A program made the translations under genes and the position numbers. A DNA stretch of 64,000 bases from Demequina sp. NBRC 110053 (GTDB taxonomy: Bacteria; Actinomycetota; Actinomycetes; Actinomycetales; Demequinaceae), in assembly GCF_002090095.1 (NCBI RefSeq), contig NZ_BBRJ01000002.1, forward strand, positions 1,178,817 through 1,242,816. Direction: 5' to 3'. Numbering within the stretch: the stretch's first letter is position 1; each line of letters opens with the position of its first letter. The notes under the pieces were generated by a model that made no database searches, was not told the DNA's origin, and saw only the letters and a list, made by a program, of their open reading frames with translations. Shown here one piece after another: positions 27,451 through 35,438 of this stretch.

Positions 27451-28752
27451 ATGAGCACGCCTGAGAGCCCCGGCACGCGACTGGACCCCTGGTTCGACTC
27501 GTATGCCGCACGCGCTCACGCCATGCGCGCATCGGAGATCCGGGCCCTGTTCTCCGTCGCGAACCGGCCTGAGGTCGTCTCCCTCGCGGGCGGCATGCCC
27601 TACATCGGCGGGCTTCCGCTCGAGGAGCTCGCGGAGATGACCAAGCGGCTCGTGCTCGAGCAGGGCGAGGTGGCGCTGCAGTACGGTTCCGGCCAGGGTG
27701 ACGAGGGCCTGCGCGAGCACATCACGCAGGTGATGGCGCTCGAGGGCATCGACGCCCACGCCGACGACGTCGTGGTGACGACAGGCTCGCAGCAGGCGCT
27801 CGACCTCGTCACCAAGATCTTCATCGATCCGGGTGACGTCATCGTGGCGGAGGCGCCGTCCTACGTGGGCGCGCTCGGCGTGTTCCGCGCGCACGAGGCC
27901 GAGGTGGTCCACGTGCCCATGGACGCGCACGGGCTGGTGCCCTCAGCCCTCGACAGCACCCTCACACGCCTGCGCAGCGAGGGGCGGCGCGTGAAGTTCC
28001 TCTACAGCGTGCCGAACTTCCACAACCCAGGCGGCGTCACGCTATCCCTTGAGCGCCGACCGCAGGTGGTCGAGATCTGCCGGCGCCATGGCGTGCTCAT
28101 CCTCGAGGACAACCCGTACGGTCTGCTGGGATTCGACTCCGAGCCCTTGCCGGCGATGCGCTCCATGAGCGAGGAGGGCGTGATCTACCTGGGGTCATTC
28201 TCGAAGACCTTCGCGCCGGGGTACCGCGTGGGATGGGCCGTGGCGCCCCATGCCGTGCGCGAGAAGCTGGTCCTCGCGTCGGAGGCGGCAATCCTGTGCC
28301 CGTCGAACGCCTCCCAGCTGGCCATACGCACCTATCTGGATCATGCCGACTGGAAGGGTCAGATCAAGAAGTTCCGCGAGCAGTACCGCGAACGGCGGGA
28401 CGCGATGATCGGCGCTCTCGAGGAGCACATCCCCGAGGCCTCGTGGAACGTCCCCGACGGGGGCTTCTACGTGTGGGTGCAGCTGCCCGACGGTCTCGAC
28501 TCCAAGTCGATGCTGCCGCGCGCCATCACGGCCCGTGTCGCCTACGTCGCCGGCACGGCCTTCTACATGGACGGCTCAGGTGCTTCGCACATGAGACTGT
28601 CGTACTGCTACCCGACCCCCGAACGCATCAGGGAGGGCGTGAGGCGCCTGGCGAGCGTGGTGGACGCCGAGCTCGAGGCCGTGCGCATCTTCGGCAACGA
28701 GTACCGGCCGGGGCACGGCACCGTCGACTTCCCATCACCCGACCTGGCATGA
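27451..28752 (+). CDS. PLP-dependent aminotransferase (class I/II, 2-aminoadipate type)
   Basis: A 433-residue fold-type I aminotransferase resembling LysN/2-aminoadipate and MocR-type catalytic domains, with no N-terminal DNA-binding region. Seen are VVTTGSQQALDLVTKIF, the VPNFHNPGG strand, and LGSFSKTFAPGYRVGW with the PLP-binding Lys and substrate Arg region. Genes of this kind commonly lie between trx and parAB in Micrococcales. No ribosome-binding site is clear; GAGACT seven bases before the ATG may be a weak leaderless box. Substrate unknown. Confidence 0.85.
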   Translation: MSTPESPGTRLDPWFDSYAARAHAMRASEIRALFSVANRPEVVSLAGGMPYIGGLPLEELAEMTKRLVLEQGEVALQYGSGQGDEGLREHITQVMALEGIDAHADDVVVTTGSQQALDLVTKIFIDPGDVIVAEAPSYVGALGVFRAHEAEVVHVPMDAHGLVPSALDSTLTRLRSEGRRVKFLYSVPNFHNPGGVTLSLERRPQVVEICRRHGVLILEDNPYGLLGFDSEPLPAMRSMSEEGVIYLGSFSKTFAPGYRVGWAVAPHAVREKLVLASEAAILCPSNASQLAIRTYLDHADWKGQIKKFREQYRERRDAMIGALEEHIPEASWNVPDGGFYVWVQLPDGLDSKSMLPRAITARVAYVAGTAFYMDGSGASHMRLSYCYPTPERIREGVRRLASVVDAELEAVRIFGNEYRPGHGTVDFPSPDLA

Positions 28753-28782
28753 CGGAGTGCCACCAACCCTGGGAGAGCTGAC

Positions 28783-29712
28783 ATGGACGTGATCATCCTG
28801 GCCGGCGGCCTGTCCCACGAGCGGGACGTCTCCGTCCGCTCGGGTCGCCGGGTGGCGGAGGAGCTGCGGAACCGAGGCATGACCGTCTCCGTCCACGACG
28901 TTGACACGAACTTGATACCGACTTTGCGCGAGCATGACGATGCGGTCGTGTGGCCACTGCTGCACGGCGCCTCAGGAGAGGACGGATCGCTCCAGGCACT
29001 GCTCGAGCTCACCGGTTCACGATACGTCGGGACACGCTCGCGCGAGGCCCGCGTCGCGTGGGTGAAATCGGTGGCGAAGGCAGTGGTGGCGCGAGACGGC
29101 GTGGCGACTCCTGACTACGTCACGCTGCCGCAGTCGCTCTTCCGAGAGGTGGGCGCGGAGCAGGTGCTCGACGCCATCGTCGACCGCTTCAGCCTGCCGC
29201 TGGTGGTGAAGCCGGCTCGCGGAGGCTCTGCGCTGGGCGTGACGCTGGTCGAACAGCGTCAGGACCTCGCCCGAGCCATGGTCCACTGCTTCGCCTACGG
29301 CGACACCGCGATGATCGAGACGGCCGTGCAAGGCACGGAGGTCGCCGTGTCGGTCATCGGCACCGGAGACGAGGCGCATGCCCTCCCTCCCGTCGAGATC
29401 GTGTGCGACGGTCCCTACGACTACGACGCGCGCTACAACCCCGGCCGAGTCGAGTACTTCACGCCCGCACGCCTGGACGAGGACGCCACCCGGGCGGTGA
29501 CCGAGGCAGCCGTCACCGTCCACCGCCGCCTCGGCCTGCGCGACCTGTCGCGCATCGACATCATCCTCGACGGTGATCGGGCCGCTCACGTGCTCGACAT
29601 CAACATCGCGCCAGGCCTCACCGAGACATCCCTCTTCCCGCAGGCAGCGCTCGCGCACCACGAGGACCTGGGCGCGCTCTACGAACGCATCGTCCTCGGC
29701 GCCGCGAGTTGA
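28783..29712 (+). CDS. D-alanine-D-alanine ligase-like ATP-grasp enzyme
   Basis: A 309-residue ATP-grasp ligase. The N-terminal domain opens VIILAGGLSHERDVSVRSGRR, ATP binding is shown by LVVKPARGGSALGVTLVE, and metal binding by DINIAPGLTETSLFPQA near the end. D-Ala-D-Ala ligase is the best match. The last motif differs from the canonical EVNTxPG (Asp-Ile-Asn in place of Glu-Val-Asn), and the first motif reads HERDVS, close to the family HEVS. A second, standard ddl may exist elsewhere, so the true dipeptide product is unsure. GGGAG lies before the ATG. Confidence 0.8.
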   Translation: MDVIILAGGLSHERDVSVRSGRRVAEELRNRGMTVSVHDVDTNLIPTLREHDDAVVWPLLHGASGEDGSLQALLELTGSRYVGTRSREARVAWVKSVAKAVVARDGVATPDYVTLPQSLFREVGAEQVLDAIVDRFSLPLVVKPARGGSALGVTLVEQRQDLARAMVHCFAYGDTAMIETAVQGTEVAVSVIGTGDEAHALPPVEIVCDGPYDYDARYNPGRVEYFTPARLDEDATRAVTEAAVTVHRRLGLRDLSRIDIILDGDRAAHVLDINIAPGLTETSLFPQAALAHHEDLGALYERIVLGAAS

Positions 29713-29801
29713 GGCGTCAAGCCTGGCAGATGGGCGATCGGTAGCCCGGCCTCCGGGCCGGCTCGCCGGGTCGTCGCCTTCTAGGGCGCCTGCCGGAGAC
29801 C

Positions 29802-30812
29802 TCACGACTGCAGGACGCCGGGATCCTCCGGATCGATGATGCCGATGATGCGGTTGAGGTCCTCGACGGACGCGAACTCGATGGTGACCTTGCCGCGCGA
29901 CCGCCCCAGCTGGACCTTGACGCGTGTATCGAGGCGGTCGCCGAGCCGCGCACCCAGGTCATCCAACGCCGCAGTGCGGCCCCCCGCTCGAACCGTTCCC
30001 GCCGTCGGCTTCTTGGGCCCGTCGACACCGAGCGTGACCGCCTCCTCGGTCGCCCGCACCGACAGTCCCTCGGCGACGATGCGCTGGGCGAGGACCTCCA
30101 TGTCCGCGGCATCCGCCAGCCCCAGCAGGGCCCGCGCATGGCCAGCGCTCAGCACCCCGGCAGCGACACGCTTCTGCACCGGCGCCGGCAACCGCAGCAG
30201 GCGCAGCGTGTTGGAGATCTGGGGGCGTGACCGGCTGATGCGATCGGCCAGCTGCTCGTGCGTGATGCCGAAGTCCTCGAGAAGCTGCTGGTACGCGGCC
30301 GCCTCCTCAAGTGGGTTCAGCTGACTGCGGTGCAGGTTCTCCACCAGCGCATCGCGCAGCATGTCGGTGTCGTCGGTGTCGCGCACGATGGCCGGGATGA
30401 GCTCGAGCCCGGCCTCCTTCGATGCCCGCAGGCGGCGCTCGCCCATGATGAGCTCGTAGCCGTGCCCGTCCGGGTGCGGGCGCACCACGATGGGCTGCAG
30501 GACGCCGATCTCCTTGATGGATCCGACGAGCTCGGCGAGCGCCTCGGGATCGAAGACGTCGCGCGGCTGCCGGGGGTTGGGCGTCACTGCATGGGGGTCG
30601 ATGCTCGCGAAACGCGCGCCTGGCACCGGCACGAGCTCGACGTCGTCAGCGGGCTCCGAGCCCGCGAAGAACACATCCCGCGGTCGTGGTCGTTCGGCCG
30701 TCGCCACGGCCGTCGGAGCAGGTTCCACCGTCGTGCCGGGATCCTGGTCCTCGGGCTCGCTCGGGATGAGTGCTCCCAGCCCCCGTCCGAGGCCTCGCTT
30801 GGGCTTGCTCAC
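29802..30812 (-). CDS. parB: chromosome partitioning protein ParB
   Basis: A 336-residue ParB/Noc CTPase that loads on parS and spreads. The N-terminal CTP-binding motif GERRLRASKEAG is followed by ENLHRSQLNPLEEAAAY, the helix-turn-helix (THEQLADRISRSRPQISNTLRLLRLP) and a C-terminal dimerising domain (KVTIEFASVEDLNRIIGI). The N-terminal KPKRGLGRGLGALIP is the usual ParA-contact tail. Its GTG overlaps the parA stop (GTGA). Three parS sites lie within 2 kb. Confidence 0.96.
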   Translation of the reverse strand: MSKPKRGLGRGLGALIPSEPEDQDPGTTVEPAPTAVATAERPRPRDVFFAGSEPADDVELVPVPGARFASIDPHAVTPNPRQPRDVFDPEALAELVGSIKEIGVLQPIVVRPHPDGHGYELIMGERRLRASKEAGLELIPAIVRDTDDTDMLRDALVENLHRSQLNPLEEAAAYQQLLEDFGITHEQLADRISRSRPQISNTLRLLRLPAPVQKRVAAGVLSAGHARALLGLADAADMEVLAQRIVAEGLSVRATEEAVTLGVDGPKKPTAGTVRAGGRTAALDDLGARLGDRLDTRVKVQLGRSRGKVTIEFASVEDLNRIIGIIDPEDPGVLQS

Positions 30813-31849
30813 TTGCGCTCTCCTTCAGCCCGTGCGGCGCCGCCGCGCAGAGCGATCTCGCGAGCGACGGCCGCGTACGCGACGGCACCGCTCGAATGGG
30901 GGTCGTGGGTGATGACCGTCTGGCCGAAGGACGGGGCCTCCGAGACGCGCACGCTGCGCGGAATGGTCTGATCCAGGGTCTGGTCGGGGAAGTGGGACCG
31001 GACCTCGCTCGCCACTTCGCGCGCCAGGTTGGTTCGGGCGTCGAACATCGTGAGGACGATGGTCGAGACCTCCAGATCACGGTTGAGGTGCTTGCGCACC
31101 ATCTCGACCGTACGGATCAACTGCGTGAGGCCCTCGAGCGCGTAGTACTCGCACTGAATGGGGATGAGGATCTCCTGCGCCACCACCATCGCGTTGAGCG
31201 TCAGCAGACCAAGGCTGGGGGGACAGTCGATGAACACATAGTCGAGCTCCTTGCCCGGACCCGCGAGCAGATCGGTCACGGCGGTGTGGAGGCGGAACTC
31301 GCGCCTCACCACCGAGACCATCTCGATGTCGGCTCCGGCGAGATCGATGGTCGCTGGCACGCACCACAGTGTGGGGATGTCGGGGCACCGCTGTGCCACC
31401 TTCGCCATGGGAACGTCGTCGAGGAGGACATCGTAGATGGAAGGCGTGCCTGAACGGTGGTCGACGCCGAGCGCCGTCGAAGCGTTGCCCTGGGGGTCGG
31501 AGTCGATCACGAGCACGTTCGCGCCACGCTTGGCCAGCGCGGCAGCGATGTTCACCGTCGTGGTGGTCTTGCCGACGCCGCCCTTCTGGTTCGAGACGGC
31601 GAAGATCCGTGTCTGGGCCGGCCGCGGGAAGTCCGATTCCTCAAGCTCACGCCGCAGGCGTTCGGTCGCGATGAGCTCGTTCGCCAGGGGGCTCCCGTCG
31701 TCGTGGCTCAGGCCCCCGTAAACATCGCTCGTTTCACGTGAAACCTTCGAGTCGAGCGCCTCCATCTCTGGGACGGACGCCCGCGACATCGGGGGGACGC
31801 GAGCGGTGACTGCAGGCGCACCGGCGTTCTGTTCCATCGCGTCGCTCAC
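30809..31849 (-). CDS. parA: chromosome partitioning ATPase ParA
   Basis: A 346-residue Walker-type ATPase that moves ParB-parS complexes. NQKGGVGKTTTTVNIA is the deviant Walker A, with LVIDSDPQGNAST and FIDCPPSLGLL following. A disordered N-terminal extension of about 75 residues precedes the fold. I start at GTG 31849, which has GAAGGA 6 bp upstream; the in-frame ATG 31864 lies inside a parS site with no ribosome-binding site. A second parS sits inside the coding region (codons for SRET near residue 36-40). Confidence 0.95.
   Translation of the reverse strand: MSDAMEQNAGAPAVTARVPPMSRASVPEMEALDSKVSRETSDVYGGLSHDDGSPLANELIATERLRRELEESDFPRPAQTRIFAVSNQKGGVGKTTTTVNIAAALAKRGANVLVIDSDPQGNASTALGVDHRSGTPSIYDVLLDDVPMAKVAQRCPDIPTLWCVPATIDLAGADIEMVSVVRREFRLHTAVTDLLAGPGKELDYVFIDCPPSLGLLTLNAMVVAQEILIPIQCEYYALEGLTQLIRTVEMVRKHLNRDLEVSTIVLTMFDARTNLAREVASEVRSHFPDQTLDQTIPRSVRVSEAPSFGQTVITHDPHSSGAVAYAAVAREIALRGGAARAEGERK
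31731..31744. promoter_or_regulatory. parS site 1 (inside parA)
   Basis: A perfect 14-bp GTTTCACGTGAAAC palindrome, the ParB-binding site. It lies within the N-terminal coding part of parA, in the disordered extension, where protein sequence is free to vary. Confidence 0.93.
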
Positions 31850-31864
31850 TCGAATTCCTTCCAT

Positions 31865-31878
31865 GTTTCACGTGAAAC
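31865..31878. promoter_or_regulatory. parS site 2 (at the 5' end of parA)
   Basis: A perfect GTTTCACGTGAAAC palindrome, flanked as TGTTTCACGTGAAACG. It lies 15 bp upstream of the chosen parA start, so ParB bound here would cover the parA leader or promoter. Confidence 0.93.
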
Positions 31879-31948
31879 GTCCCGCCCCTGGCCTGACCGA
31901 GAGCGGCACTTCGCACGACTCTACCGCGATGCCCCACGCCGGACATCC

Positions 31949-32015
31949 TGTGGAGAACTCACGGGGAGAACGCCGTTTTCATGCGTGAAGTGGCTGTGGA
32001 CAAGGCTGGGGACAA
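31949..32015. promoter_or_regulatory. DnaA-box-like sites between parA and rsmG
   Basis: TGTGGAGAA (31949), the perfect actinobacterial box TGTGGACAA (31995) and TGGGGACAA (32007) lie in the 190-bp gap upstream of parA. Two are close enough for cooperative DnaA binding. A role in coupling parAB expression to initiation is inference. Confidence 0.5.
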
Positions 32016-32038
32016 CCCGTCGCGTCGTGGCGCCGCGA

Positions 32039-32794
32039 TCAGGAGATGCGACTCAGGCGAACCACCGTGGTCGGCTCGACCGACGCGATGGTCGGTGCCG
32101 CGTGGACCGTGCCGGTGAGCCCATACCGGCGCAGGACGTACTTCGCGCGCTCGAGTTCGTCGGGCGCGCTGCGACCCTTCAGCAGCACCATCTGACCGCC
32201 CGGCGCCAGGAGGGGAGCGCTCCACTTGACCAGCTTGTCGATCGACGCGACGGCTCGCGCGGTGATGACATCGGCCTCGACGACGTCGGACACCTCCTCC
32301 GCACGCCCGCGAACCACCGTGACGTTCTCGATCCCACAGCGCTCGCTGGCCTCAGCGAGCCAGGTGGTGCGTCGCTCCATCGGCTCGACGAGCACGATCC
32401 GGCGGTCGGGGAGCATGGCAGCGATCACCATGCCCGGCAGCCCGGCTCCAGATCCTATGTCCACGATCACTCCGCTGTCCCTCGCGGAGGTTCCGCTCAC
32501 CCTGGGCATGGGAGACGGTGAGGAAAGGAACGGCACCACGGCGGCGGAGTTCAGGATGTGCCGTTCCCACAGTCGAGGGACCTCACGGGGCCCGATGAGC
32601 CCGCGCAGGACGCCCTGGTCGGCCAACAGCTCCGCGAAGGCCTCGACCCGCTCGTACGCCTCACCAAAGTACTCACAGACAGTCGCCGAGCGGTGCAGAG
32701 GGCCGTCAGCTAGCGAGGGCTCCCCGGCGGGTCCGGCGTGCCCTGTCGGCGCAGAGTCGGGACGAGCGCCTCTCCGGGATGAATCGTGGCTCAA
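32039..32794 (-). CDS. rsmG: 16S rRNA m7G527 methyltransferase RsmG
   Basis: A 251-residue SAM methyltransferase that modifies G527 of 16S rRNA. LWERHILNSAAVVPFL is the family signature, GVIVDIGSGAGLPGMVIA is motif I and VEPMERRTTWL follows. A disordered N-terminus of about 35 residues is unusual. The start is TTG 32794 with AAGGG upstream, 13 bp from parS site 3. Its gene order with parA and jag is conserved. Loss of rsmG gives low-level streptomycin resistance in other bacteria. Confidence 0.93.
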   Translation of the reverse strand: MSHDSSRRGARPDSAPTGHAGPAGEPSLADGPLHRSATVCEYFGEAYERVEAFAELLADQGVLRGLIGPREVPRLWERHILNSAAVVPFLSSPSPMPRVSGTSARDSGVIVDIGSGAGLPGMVIAAMLPDRRIVLVEPMERRTTWLAEASERCGIENVTVVRGRAEEVSDVVEADVITARAVASIDKLVKWSAPLLAPGGQMVLLKGRSAPDELERAKYVLRRYGLTGTVHAAPTIASVEPTTVVRLSRIS

Positions 32795-32807
32795 CGGAAC
32801 GACCCTT

Positions 32808-32821
32808 GTTTCACGTGAAAC
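32808..32821. promoter_or_regulatory. parS site 3 (upstream of rsmG)
   Basis: A perfect GTTTCACGTGAAAC palindrome, flanked as TGTTTCACGTGAAACG, in the 32-bp gap between jag and rsmG. It makes the third parS in 1.1 kb, about 4.2 kb from oriC. Confidence 0.93.
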
Positions 32822-32826
32822 GTCTG

Positions 32827-33315
32827 TCAGGAGCTTGGGAGGACGACCACGTGGCGGTGCGGATCCTCGCCCTCCGACTCCGATCGCAGGCCCGCCTCCA
32901 GCACCACGTCGTGGACGACCTTGCGCTCGAACGCATTCATGGGGGACAGGGAGACGGCATCGCCCGACTCCTGGACTCTGGCGATGGCCTCCCGCGCCTG
33001 CTCTGCGAGACGCTCGCGTCGGCCGGCGCGGAAGTCGGCGATGTCGAGCATGAGGCGGCTGAGCTCGCCAGTCTCGGACTGCACCGCGAGTCGGGCGAGG
33101 TCCTGGAGCGCGTCGAGCACCTCGCCCTCCGGTCCGACCAGGCGCTTGAGGTCCTGCGACGGACCATCCGCGACGATGGCGACCTTCGCGCGACCGGCCT
33201 CGACGGAGATGTCGATGTCTCCATCCATGTCGAGGATGTCCAGCAGCTCCTCGAGGAAGTCCGCGGCGACGTCGCCCTCGGCCTCGAGGCTCTTGACGTT
33301 CTCAGAGTCACTCAT
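32827..33315 (-). CDS. jag: Jag/KhpB RNA-binding protein (KH-R3H)
   Basis: A 162-residue protein with a KH-like domain (residues 25-85, including RLVGPEGEVLDALQDLARLAV) and an R3H domain (ERKVVHDVVLEAG ... SESEGEDPHRHVVV). It lacks the Jag_N domain of Firmicutes, as other actinobacterial forms do. The ATG overlaps the yidC stop (ATGA); the GTG three bases earlier is an alternative. KhpB binds RNA with KhpA and affects cell elongation in other bacteria. Confidence 0.9.
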   Translation of the reverse strand: MSDSENVKSLEAEGDVAADFLEELLDILDMDGDIDISVEAGRAKVAIVADGPSQDLKRLVGPEGEVLDALQDLARLAVQSETGELSRLMLDIADFRAGRRERLAEQAREAIARVQESGDAVSLSPMNAFERKVVHDVVLEAGLRSESEGEDPHRHVVVLPSS

Positions 33316-34385
33316 CACTTGTCCTTGCTGGTAGTCGAGTCGCCGGTGGTGGAATCGTCTGCGCGGCCGTCGCCGTCGCTGTCAGGCAGCTCGACGGTGC
33401 TCTCGCTGGGAGCTCCTGCCTTCGCCTGACCCTTCTTGCGTTGGGACCGAGACCCGCCCTTCTTAGGCTGCTGCCGCTGTCCCGTCTTGGGCGCCTCGAT
33501 GGCCGTGGTGTCCGTGGCCGTGCCCTCGATCACCTGGCCATTGCGCTTGGCCTTCTCCGCCTGGCGCTGCTTGAGGAGCCGTTCGGCCTCCGAGCCGGGA
33601 GTGGGGTTGCGCCGGATCACATAGAACTGCTGGCCCATGGTCCAGAGGTTGGTGGTGGTCCAATAGATGAGGACTCCGACCGGGAAGTTCGGGCCGGTGA
33701 CGACGAAGATGAAGGGCAGCGCGTACATGAGGATCTTCTGCTGCTGCGCCATGGGACCCTCGAGGGCCGCGGCCGGCATGTTCTTCTGCGTGAGCTGGCG
33801 CTGCGTGAGGAAGGTCGTCGCGACCATGGCGACGATCAGCACCGCGGAGACGATCTTCGCGGCCGCTCCCTGGGAACTGATGAACGTCTCCGACAGCTGC
33901 GCACCAAAGATCGTCGCGTCGTGTCCCTGCTCGGCGAGCTCGGGCGTCAGCCAACCGATGCCCTCGTAGCTGCCGTCCGGCTGGGGGTTCATCTTGTAGT
34001 TGAGCACCCGGAAGAGAGCGAAGAAGATCGGTGCCTGGACGAGGATCGGCAGACAGGAGGCGAAGGGGTTGGTCTTGTGCTTGGAGTACAGCTCCATCGT
34101 CTCGCGGCTCATCGCCTCCCGCGATGCCTGATCCTTCTTGCCCTTGTACTTGTTCTGGATCGCCTTCAGCTCCGGCGCGATCACCTGCATCGCACGAGAC
34201 GCCTTGATCTGCTTCACGAAGAGCGGGATCAGGAGGATGCGGATCGTCACCACCAGGCCGACGATCGACAGGGTCCAGGCCCAGCCCGACCCGCTGTCCA
34301 GGCCCAGCCAGGTGAAGAGGGTGTGCCAGGCCACCATGATGTTGGCGACCACCCATTCAAGAGGGAAGAGGATCGTATCGAGCAC
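33315..34385 (-). CDS. yidC: membrane protein insertase YidC
   Basis: A 356-residue Oxa1-type insertase. The five-helix core starts at residue 1 with no large periplasmic domain. The conserved Arg lies in VVTIRILLIPLFVKQIKASR, and the cytoplasmic hairpin ELKAIQNKYKGKKDQASREAM follows. The C-terminal tail is basic (QRQQPKKGGSRSQRKKGQ), as needed for ribosome contact, then acidic. It is in an operon with yidD, rnpA and jag. Confidence 0.94.
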   Translation of the reverse strand: MLDTILFPLEWVVANIMVAWHTLFTWLGLDSGSGWAWTLSIVGLVVTIRILLIPLFVKQIKASRAMQVIAPELKAIQNKYKGKKDQASREAMSRETMELYSKHKTNPFASCLPILVQAPIFFALFRVLNYKMNPQPDGSYEGIGWLTPELAEQGHDATIFGAQLSETFISSQGAAAKIVSAVLIVAMVATTFLTQRQLTQKNMPAAALEGPMAQQQKILMYALPFIFVVTGPNFPVGVLIYWTTTNLWTMGQQFYVIRRNPTPGSEAERLLKQRQAEKAKRNGQVIEGTATDTTAIEAPKTGQRQQPKKGGSRSQRKKGQAKAGAPSESTVELPDSDGDGRADDSTTGDSTTSKDK

Positions 34386-34393
34386 AGCGGTCC

Positions 34394-34714
34394 TTAGATC
34401 GAGGTGAGCGACGCGTCAGCGTCAGGAGAAGTGTGAGTGTGGCGACGGAACAGGGGTTCGCCGGCGTGTGGAACATCGTCGACTCCGCCGTGGCTCCATG
34501 GGTTGCATCGCAGCACGCGCCAGGCGGCGAGCACGACCCCCGTGACGGCGCCGTGTCTGCGCACCGCTTCGAGCCCATAGTGCGAGCAGGACGGGTAGTA
34601 CTTGCAACGGGGACCTAGCAGGGGCGACACCGTCACCTGGTACGCACGGATCAGCCCGATGAGCACAAGGCGGGGCACCGCGGCGACGGCGCTGACCGCG
34701 CGAGCACCGCTCAT
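34394..34714 (-). CDS. yidD: membrane protein insertion efficiency factor YidD
   Basis: A 106-residue YidD: an amphipathic N-terminal helix, then [28 protein letters not shown] with the three conserved Cys of the family region (RCKYYPSCS), and [14 protein letters not shown]. It starts within the rnpA stop (ATGA) and ends 8 bp before yidC, so the set is translationally coupled. Confidence 0.93.
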   Translation of the reverse strand: MSGARAVSAVAAVPRLVLIGLIRAYQVTVSPLLGPRCKYYPSCSHYGLEAVRRHGAVTGVVLAAWRVLRCNPWSHGGVDDVPHAGEPLFRRHTHTSPDADASLTSI

Positions 34715-35058
34715 GCCAGGGCCGCCTTGCGAACAGCCGTGGCGAGCGCGTCGCTCACGTCGCTCGCGAGCTGCACGAACCCGACCTCGGCTGCGCGGGG
34801 GAGCGCCCGCACCACCACCGCTGACCCGCGCGGGAGCTGGGGCAGCTCATCGCGCATGACGGCGCGGAGGCGCCGCTTCACACGATTGCGTACCACCGCA
34901 CCTCCCACGGCCTTGGATACAGCGAAACCGGCCACGCTGTCAGCCTGGCCGGTTTGCCTCACGTACACGACGATGGTTCGCCGGCCGCTCCTGGAGCCCT
35001 GGCGCATCGCGGCTGTGAAGTCCGCGGCGTCCGTCATCCGGGAACGGGCCGGCAGCAC
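34711..35058 (-). CDS. rnpA: ribonuclease P protein component
   Basis: A 115-residue RNase P protein that assists the RNA subunit in maturing tRNA 5' ends. The RNR motif appears as [18 protein letters not shown] start at GTG 35058 ([14 protein letters not shown]), one base after the rpmH stop, because the family starts this way (mycobacterial MLRARNRM); longer reading frames run antisense-free through rpmH but out of its frame. It is translationally coupled to rpmH. Confidence 0.93.
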   Translation of the reverse strand: MLPARSRMTDAADFTAAMRQGSRSGRRTIVVYVRQTGQADSVAGFAVSKAVGGAVVRNRVKRRLRAVMRDELPQLPRGSAVVVRALPRAAEVGFVQLASDVSDALATAVRKAALA

Positions 35059-35059
35059 C

Positions 35060-35197
35060 TTACGCCGAGAGCTTGTCGCGACCCTTGCGACGGCGCGATG
35101 CGAGGATCGAGCGTCCGGCGCGGGTGCGCATGCGAAGGCGGAAGCCGTGCGTCTTGGCACGCTTGCGGTTGTTCGGCTGGAAAGTCCGCTTGCTCAC
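35060..35197 (-). CDS. rpmH: 50S ribosomal protein L34
   Basis: A 45-residue L34: it begins [20 protein letters not shown] and ends [11 protein letters not shown], the universal form. GTG start at 35197 with GGAG 8 bp upstream and a TAA stop. It was found by reading the minus strand between rnpA and dnaA, being too short for a standard ORF listing. Confidence 0.98.
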   Translation of the reverse strand: MSKRTFQPNNRKRAKTHGFRLRMRTRAGRSILASRRRKGRDKLSA

Positions 35198-35246
35198 GGG
35201 TCACTCCACAATAAGTCTGGTCAGGTACGGGTAGAACAGCGCACTA

Positions 35247-35275
35247 ACGTTACGCGCGCACAGCGCTGCGGTCAA
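35247..35275 (-). promoter_or_regulatory. rpmH-rnpA-yidD promoter
   Basis: On the minus strand TTGACC (35270-35275), 17 bp, then TAACGT (35247-35252). The RNA start would be near 35240, some 43 bp before rpmH. Both boxes and the spacing are near consensus for the housekeeping sigma factor. Confidence 0.75.
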
Positions 35276-35290
35276 ATCACCTCGAGCGCA

Positions 35291-35319
35291 TTGGACGCGC
35301 GCCCCGAACAGGATAGGCT
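35291..35319 (+). promoter_or_regulatory. dnaA promoter
   Basis: TTGGAC (35291-35296), 17 bp, then TAGGCT (35314-35319), leaving a leader of about 113 bp before dnaA. It diverges from the rpmH promoter only 16 bp away. Confidence 0.65.
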
Positions 35320-35396
35320 CCACCATCACGGGGCCGCGACCTGTGAGCGACACGCCGTGGTGCCGGTAACGAACAGGTGACATTGTCTCAACCGCC

Positions 35397-35417
35397 TGTG
35401 CACAACCATGTGGAGAA
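35397..35417 (+). promoter_or_regulatory. two DnaA-box-like sites in the dnaA leader
   Basis: TGTGCACAA (35397-35405) and TGTGGAGAA (35409-35417) lie 22-42 bp before the dnaA start, each one base off the consensus TGTGGACAA. They fit autoregulation by DnaA. Confidence 0.5.
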
Positions 35418-35438
35418 CGCCGCAGAAGAGGAGCGTCG

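Noticed and set aside
29741-29760. Short hairpin GCCCGG-CCT-CCGGGC between the ligase and parB
   Set aside because: The six-base stem has no T-run and could arise by chance in GC-rich DNA, so it is not listed as a terminator.
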